Assembly: GCF_964275155.1 (NCBI RefSeq)
Contig: NZ_OZ193413.1
Coordinates: 186,001 to 250,000, forward strand
DNA from: Curculioniphilus buchneri
GTDB taxonomy: Bacteria > Pseudomonadota > Gammaproteobacteria > Enterobacterales > Enterobacteriaceae
Direction: 5' to 3'
DNA: 64,000 nt
Made by a program: the position numbers and the translations under genes. Positions 58,818 to 64,000 of the stretch are shown in pieces (position 1 is the first letter of the stretch; each line of letters begins with the position of its first letter). The notes beneath the pieces were generated by a model that saw only the letters and a program-made list of their open reading frames with translations, did not search any database and was not told the DNA's origin.

Positions 58818-59636
58818 AGGAAATGTGTTACAAACAATAATTTTAGATGAATGTAATAGATAAGTAAAGATCTTTATATTTTATTATGAAATGCAAAATT
58901 ATAAATGTTAAAGATATGCAAAGTAATGCAGCCAGAGATATTAAATTAATTGAAATAAACGCATATTATACTATCTATTAATTCGGAATTACATCACATT
59001 TCATTTCATGAAATACTATTAATCAATAGTAATCCATTCCACTAACTATCAACTATTTTAATAGTTGTAATTCATCAGTATAAATATTATGCATAATTTT
59101 TCAGTCTTTTAGTTATATGCTAGCTTATAGTCATAAAACTTTACCTTATCTAAATTTTCATTTATTGATATATTTATCAAGGTATAATAGATGCTTACTA
59201 TATCATAGTAAAGCTCACTATTTTTCATAAAATAGTATGTTATTGAAATAAGCTTTATTGACAATAGTCAGCATTTTCTTGCAATTTCAGATTGATTATA
59301 AAATGTACTTATATGTAAGTTGATATCTATTCTCTTGAATTTTAGATTAATTTTTTCTTTTATTTCAATATGGTAACATGACGTTACCGGAAATATTTAC
59401 TTTAACGTAAATAAATAACATAAATTTTTTTACAAAAATTATATCTAGTTAGCCTATTTATAATTTTATTAAATTGAATTTTTATTTATACTATCGGTAT
59501 TTAACATCGTTTTTTAAGTTATATTTAAATAATACATAAAAAATAATAATAATTTTTTAAAATAAAGTAAATTATTTATATACTAGTGAATGATAAGTAT
59601 TTAATATTTTTTAATATAAAATGCTTTATAGAGACA

Positions 59637-59745
59637 TGGTATGCATACCAACACAGTTGGTGTTAACATTATCAAATAAATACCTTGTCTAGTACTTATA
59701 GACTCGATTAACTTCATCTAAGTTGAGACGGATAAGACAACAGGT
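59637..59745 (+). ncRNA. Candidate structured RNA or regulatory DNA patch
   Basis: TGGTATGCATACCA (59637-59650) is a perfect palindrome that competes with ACCAAC/GTTGGT (59647-59661). It is followed by a nested fold: ACCTTGTC (59682-59689) with GACA-AGGT (59736-59745, AC bulged) encloses CTC/GAG and AACTT/AAGTT around a 5-nt loop. The patch is GC-richer than its surroundings. No promoter, T-run or known family recognised; strand is a guess. Confidence 0.25.
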
Positions 59746-61002
59746 AGGTTGATTATGTTATTTCAATCAATTAGAGTAGTGGTGTGAAATTACTGGTGTT
59801 TATATAAAAATCGACAATAATATGCTATTTTTTTGAATTCAAAGCAGTGTCCATATGGTAACTGACGTTCAAAATAATATTTAATATATTTAAACTATCA
59901 GAATATACTAGAAACGAACAAGATGTCTTAAATGTAGTTAAATTATTCAGTTAACATATTTATTACTTTATTTAATAAACATTACATCATGTCCTTCTAC
60001 AAAAACTACTCCTAGCATCATCTATATAGGAGCATACTAACTAACTCGTTATATTAGTACAAACTATAAAAAATTTTCATAAGGTTATAATAAAATCCTT
60101 TTTTAAATATTAAAGTTGGTTAAAATTGTACGATTTAATTAATCGTATTAAATATTTTAATAACAGTTAAATTTTTTATGTTTCACAGTAGCAACATAGA
60201 ATTAGATAGTATCTATACATCCTCCATGCTAAATTTAAACTTTAAATATTATATAATGAAAAAATCGTAATTTTAATTAAAAAATCAATGCTGAAGAATA
60301 TTTTTCTGAATAAATTAATATTCTATTTTATTTTTAAAATTAGAAAAATAAAGGAATCATATGTCATGTAAAATGGTATGCATGTATACATGCAATGTAA
60401 GTTTAACTATTATTGCTATTTCCAAAAATTTAAAAAACATTAATTCAATTATAATAACATGATAATATATCTTGTGTGTTGAAAACCGTTATAATATTTT
60501 TCATAAAACATTTTTACAAGCCGCAATAACATTTCATCAAATGTCATTTGCTAAAAGCATGTTCTTCAAATTAAAAAAGTATTATTACTAGACCATAGTA
60601 ATAAAAAACATGTAAAGATTCATTGTTATACCTAATTAACCATGAAATAAATAAGAAACATCCTATGTATTACTTTTTGATTAAATAAATTTAAAAATAT
60701 ACATACTTACAATTCCATCTTGTTTCATAACGATTATTGTATATTTAACGGAGTAGTTTTTAAATGTTTTCATTTTGTGAAAGGCGTAATTTTTACGATA
60801 CTATCAAAAATAGTGACAGTATAAAAGAATGAAGATTTACTTAGATAAAATCTTCCACCAATGTTAAACGTTGTATAATCGCTATTAATATATTAATTGC
60901 ATCTGATTAGATTTTTTTATTGAAGCTGAGATAAAACTGATACATACCTACGGTATAGAAAAAATTAGATTTTTCACATTATATCTCTGTTTCTGTGAAA
61001 GG

Positions 61003-61030
61003 GTTGAAAATTTATAATTTCACCCCATCT
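61003..61030 (+). promoter_or_regulatory. Sigma-32 (heat-shock) promoter of hslVU
   Basis: GTTGAAA (61003-61009; consensus CTTGAAA) and CCCCATCT (61023-61030; consensus CCCCATNT) are separated by 13 nt. The -10 element is a perfect match and GC-rich in otherwise AT-rich DNA. It implies transcription from about 61037 and a leader of about 65 nt before the hslV GTG. RpoH, its sigma factor, is intact at 31693-32550. Confidence 0.88.
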
Positions 61031-61103
61031 GAGTAGTTATTCTTTACCCTGTATTGTCTAATAAGAAAATGCCTGTTTTACCTATACTCTAAAGGAAATG
61101 TTT

Positions 61104-61634
61104 GTGACGACAATTATAAGTGTACGCCGTAGGAAACATATCGTCATGGGTGGCGATGGTCAGGCTACCTTGGGTAATACTATCATGAAAAGTAATGTAC
61201 GTAAAATCCGTCGTCTATACAATGACAAAGTGATTGCCGGATTTGCCGGAGGCACTGCTGATTCTTTTACTTTATTTGAATTATTTGAACGTAAATTAGA
61301 AATGCATCAAGGTCGTTTAATTAAATCTGCTGTAGAATTGGCCAAAGATTGGCGAACTGATCGAATGTTACGTCGTTTGGAAACGATCCTAGCAGTAAGC
61401 GATGAAAATAATTCACTCATAATTACTGGAAGTGGCGATGTCATGCAACCAGAAGATGATCTTATTGCTATTGGATCAGGTGGGCCTTATGCTCAATCTG
61501 CAGCACGTGCTCTTTTAGAGAACACTGAATTAAGCGCGCGTGAAATTGTTGAAAAGGCTTTAAAAATTGCTGGTGATATTTGCATTTATACAAACCATTG
61601 TTACACCGTTGAAGAATTAACGTACAGTGCGTAA
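61104..61634 (+). CDS. hslV: ATP-dependent protease peptidase subunit HslV
   Basis: Threonine protease that forms a proteasome-like double hexamer with HslU. I choose GTG 61104 over ATG 61098: AAAGGA is 7 nt from the GTG but only 1 nt from the ATG, and the GTG gives MTTIISVRR, so the catalytic Thr becomes residue 1 after Met removal as in E. coli. 176 residues, the E. coli length. [29 protein letters not shown] and [18 protein letters not shown] are intact. hslU starts 11 nt after the stop. Confidence 0.97.
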   Translation: MTTIISVRRRKHIVMGGDGQATLGNTIMKSNVRKIRRLYNDKVIAGFAGGTADSFTLFELFERKLEMHQGRLIKSAVELAKDWRTDRMLRRLETILAVSDENNSLIITGSGDVMQPEDDLIAIGSGGPYAQSAARALLENTELSAREIVEKALKIAGDICIYTNHCYTVEELTYSA

Positions 61635-61645
61635 GGATCTTAAAT

Positions 61646-62983
61646 ATGTCTAAAATGACTCCACACGAAATTGTCAGTGAACTCGATGGTTACATTATTG
61701 GCCAACATCGTACTAAGCGCGCTGTAGCCATCGCGTTACGTAATCGTTGGCGTCGTATGCAACTAGATAAAGAGCTGCGCAATGAAGTAACACCGAAGAA
61801 CATTCTTATGATTGGTCCTACTGGTGTTGGTAAAACAGAAATTGCTCGTCGTTTAGCAAAATTAGCTAATTCTCCTTTTATTAAGGTAGAAGCCACTAAA
61901 TTTACAGAAGTTGGCTATGTAGGTAAAGAAGTTGACTCTATCATTCGAGATCTAACTGATGCAGCAATAAAAATAGTACGGTTACAATCCATTGAACAAA
62001 ATAGATTACGAGCTGAAGAATTAGCAGAAGAACGAGTACTTGACGTTTTAATCCCAACTCCAAAGAATAATAATTCTAAGGATATTTTCGAAAGAAATTA
62101 TGAATCCTCCAATATATGTCAGAATTTTCGAAAAAAACTACGAGAAGGTAAGCTAGATGAAAAAGAAATTGAAATTAATCTTGCTGCCGCTTCACTTGGT
62201 GTTGAAATCATGGCACCTCCTGGTATGGAGGAAATAATCAACCAACTTCAATCAATGTTCAAAAATTTATCTGGACAGAAACAGACTCTAAGAAAGATCA
62301 AGATTAAAGAAGCAATGAAATTGTTAGTTGAAGAGGAAGTAGCTAAGCTCGTTAATCAGGAGGAATTAAAAGAACAAGCAATTGAAGCAGTTGAGCAACA
62401 CGGTATTGTATTTATAGATGAAATTGATAAAATTTGTAAACGAGATACAGTATCTTGGTCAGATGTATCTCGAGAAGGAGTGCAGCGCGATTTATTGCCT
62501 TTATTGGAAGGTTGTACAGTATCTACCAAGCACGGCGTAGTAAGAACAGATCATATTCTATTTATCGCTTCTGGTGCATTTCAAATTGCTAGTCCATCAG
62601 ATTTAATTCCTGAGTTACAAGGTCGATTACCAATTCGTGTGGAACTGGAAGCACTAACGATTGAAGATTTTGAACGAATTTTGACAGAACCAAGCGCTTC
62701 TCTCACTAGGCAATATATTGCATTAATGAAAACAGAAGGAGTACACATTACTTTTACTAAGGATGCTATCAAAAATATTGCTAAGGCTGCTTGGCAGGTG
62801 AATGAGCGTGTTGAAAATATAGGGGCTCGTCGTCTTCATACAGTTTTAGAGCGTTTGATGGAAGAAATTTCTTATGATGCTAGCGAATGGGATGGTAGAG
62901 TTATATCTATTGATTCAGATTACGTTCGCAATCATCTAGATAAATTAGTATCCGATGAGGACTTAAGTCGTTTTATCTTATAA
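61646..62983 (+). CDS. hslU: HslU ATPase of the HslUV protease
   Basis: AAA+ unfoldase that feeds substrates to HslV. 445 residues (E. coli 443). [16 protein letters not shown] at the N terminus, Walker [10 protein letters not shown] near 57-65, the pore motif in [13 protein letters not shown], an inserted I domain (about 110-240) with acidic/basic helices, Walker B FIDEIDKI near 256, [11 protein letters not shown] sensor 2, and the C-terminal DLSRFIL that docks into HslV. All functional parts are present. AAGGATC precedes the ATG. Confidence 0.97.
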   Translation: MSKMTPHEIVSELDGYIIGQHRTKRAVAIALRNRWRRMQLDKELRNEVTPKNILMIGPTGVGKTEIARRLAKLANSPFIKVEATKFTEVGYVGKEVDSIIRDLTDAAIKIVRLQSIEQNRLRAEELAEERVLDVLIPTPKNNNSKDIFERNYESSNICQNFRKKLREGKLDEKEIEINLAAASLGVEIMAPPGMEEIINQLQSMFKNLSGQKQTLRKIKIKEAMKLLVEEEVAKLVNQEELKEQAIEAVEQHGIVFIDEIDKICKRDTVSWSDVSREGVQRDLLPLLEGCTVSTKHGVVRTDHILFIASGAFQIASPSDLIPELQGRLPIRVELEALTIEDFERILTEPSASLTRQYIALMKTEGVHITFTKDAIKNIAKAAWQVNERVENIGARRLHTVLERLMEEISYDASEWDGRVISIDSDYVRNHLDKLVSDEDLSRFIL

Positions 62984-64000
62984 GATAATCTGTTGTAAAA
63001 CAGATTACTTTATGTTTATTGATATTAATCGGTTTTGCCTAAATAGATACAGAACATCTATTATTCTCGCATGCGGTTCATTAGATAATGAGTATTGTTT
63101 AGGTTTTTATTTTCTAAAGATTATGTCAAATAAAGTGACATGTTGTAAAATTACACATTTTTATATTCACTAAACATATAAAAAACTGATTTTGACTTAA
63201 TTAAATAAATTAATGTAACTACTTAATTAAGTATTTACTTTCATGAAAGCGGTTTATTATTCCATTAATAGAAATTAATAATTAAAACTATTGCTATTCT
63301 TGCGATATATGTCTTCATATATAATTATAGCTGTCACTATAACTTCTTTAAGTCAAATTTATTTATTAATACTATTAAAATCATGGTGTTAATATTTATT
63401 GTCAATTTTTAAAATTATCTATTTTATTAAAAATATATCTTATTGTTTGATGTAACAATCTGTAATTTTTTCAAAAATTAATTTTTCAATATAAAATATA
63501 TTTTTATCAAACTTTTTTATTAAAAAAATTATGTACATCAGTTTTTCTCTAAAAAAAGAAAAGAATAGCAATATATTTTTAATTTTAAAGAACAAGTCAA
63601 TTGACTAATATTAAAATTACATAAATTTATTGAATATAATATTATAATATAAGTTATTGCCACCAAATGAATTATAAAAATATTTATACATAGTTCACGT
63701 TTATTGAAATTACAATTTTCTTATAATTCATTCTAGACTACAATACTTGACATATCAATTATATAGATCTTCTAAAGAATTATTTTTCTAGTTAATATTC
63801 AATTTTGCTAATAAAATATATTCTGCTATTCATTAAGTAAAAAGAAATCAATACAGCTGATCTGTTAGATTTATTGATCTTATCAAAAACGAATTCAGCA
63901 ACAATAAAGTCACAATTATATTAACTTTGTTATCAACAAATTTGATATATATGATAAATTTTGCTAAACATCTTGTATTTTATAATTGAAAATATCTCAT
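62984..64000. other. Non-coding region to the right edge
   Basis: Beyond the hslU terminator I see no gene up to base 64000. menA, which follows hslU in E. coli, is not recognisable. Confidence 0.65.
62986..63015 (+). terminator. Probable terminator hairpin after hslU
   Basis: TAATCTGTT (62986-62994) pairs perfectly with AACAGATTA (62999-63007) over a GTAA tetraloop, starting 3 nt after the hslU stop, followed by a T-rich but interrupted tail. Position and stem are good; the tail is imperfect. Confidence 0.55.

Larger units (their letters stand above)
58818..61103. other. 2.3-kb desert between mfd and hslV
   Basis: No gene seen; ftsN, upstream of hslV in E. coli, is unrecognisable. Contains a structured, GC-richer patch (59637-59745), a 6-bp GC-bearing hairpin CTCCTA/TAGGAG (60009-60032), a perfect 16-nt palindrome TGCATGTATACATGCA (60379-60394) and, at the right end, the hslVU promoter. 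Confidence 0.65.

Noticed and set aside
60379..60394. 16-nt palindrome TGCATGTATACATGCA as a binding site
   Set aside because: Perfect but isolated, not near a gene start and not repeated; chance cannot be excluded.

Overview
The window reads as a chromosomal segment of a genome-reduced, AT-rich gammaproteobacterium of the Enterobacterales type, most plausibly an obligate or near-obligate insect endosymbiont. Almost every intact protein aligns from memory end to end with its Escherichia coli counterpart, and gene order inside blocks follows E. coli (tmk-holB-tatD; fabA-lonH; thrS-infC-rpmI-rplT-pheS-pheT-ihfA; ribD-ribH-nusB-[thiL lost]-pgpA; ftsY-[ftsEX lost]-rpoH; nupC-tRNA-Ala-gltX-tRNA-Val-tRNA-Lys; infA-[aat, cydDC lost]-trxB-[lrp lost]-ftsK-lolA-[rarA lost]-serS; lolCDE divergent from mfd; hslVU). 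Summing my gene calls gives about 34 kb of 64 kb coding (about 53 %). The rest is extremely AT-rich, stop-dense DNA that mostly lies where E. coli has genes, so it is best read as eroded gene graveyard. I see no insertion sequences, phage genes, CRISPR array, toxin or defence genes. I cannot name the species from the sequence.

Layout. 0-8 kb: 3' end of trpS, then on the minus strand tmk-holB-tatD, fabA and a visibly decaying lonH pseudogene. 9-16.5 kb: the translation operon thrS-infC-rpmI-rplT-pheST-ihfA, with infC keeping its rare AUU start. 17-20 kb: ribB, ubiK, hldE. 22-28 kb: cca, rplY, pgpA, nusB, ribH, ribD. 29-35 kb: ftsY, rpoH, nupC. 35-37.4 kb: tRNA-Ala, gltX, and a tRNA-Val/tRNA-Lys unit behind a near-consensus sigma-70 promoter. 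38-51.7 kb: nudE, infA, trxB, an ftsK reduced to its membrane domain, lolA and serS, separated by the largest deserts. 52-59 kb: lolE-lolD-lolC and mfd. 61-63 kb: hslVU behind a textbook sigma-32 promoter.

How the genes work together. The set is mostly information processing: five tRNA-synthetase genes or subunit pairs, IF1, IF3, L20, L25, L35, CCA-adding enzyme, NusB, HolB, thymidylate kinase, FtsY and Mfd. Added to this are riboflavin synthesis (RibB, RibD, RibH; RibA and RibC/E are not in the window), unsaturated fatty acid synthesis (FabA), phosphatidylglycerol synthesis (PgpA), and outer-membrane maintenance (LolA, LolCDE, HldE). A heat-shock arm also survives: RpoH plus HslVU with its sigma-32 promoter, while the LonH protease has died.

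I did not find a clearly novel multi-gene system. The most worthwhile leads are the ftsK domain truncation, the loss of encoded CCA ends on two of three tRNAs beside an intact cca, a hairpin-rich stretch ending in an intrinsic terminator at about 40.1-40.3 kb that may be an unannotated small RNA, an unidentified small ORF at 40.77-40.96 kb, and a structured patch at 59.64-59.75 kb.
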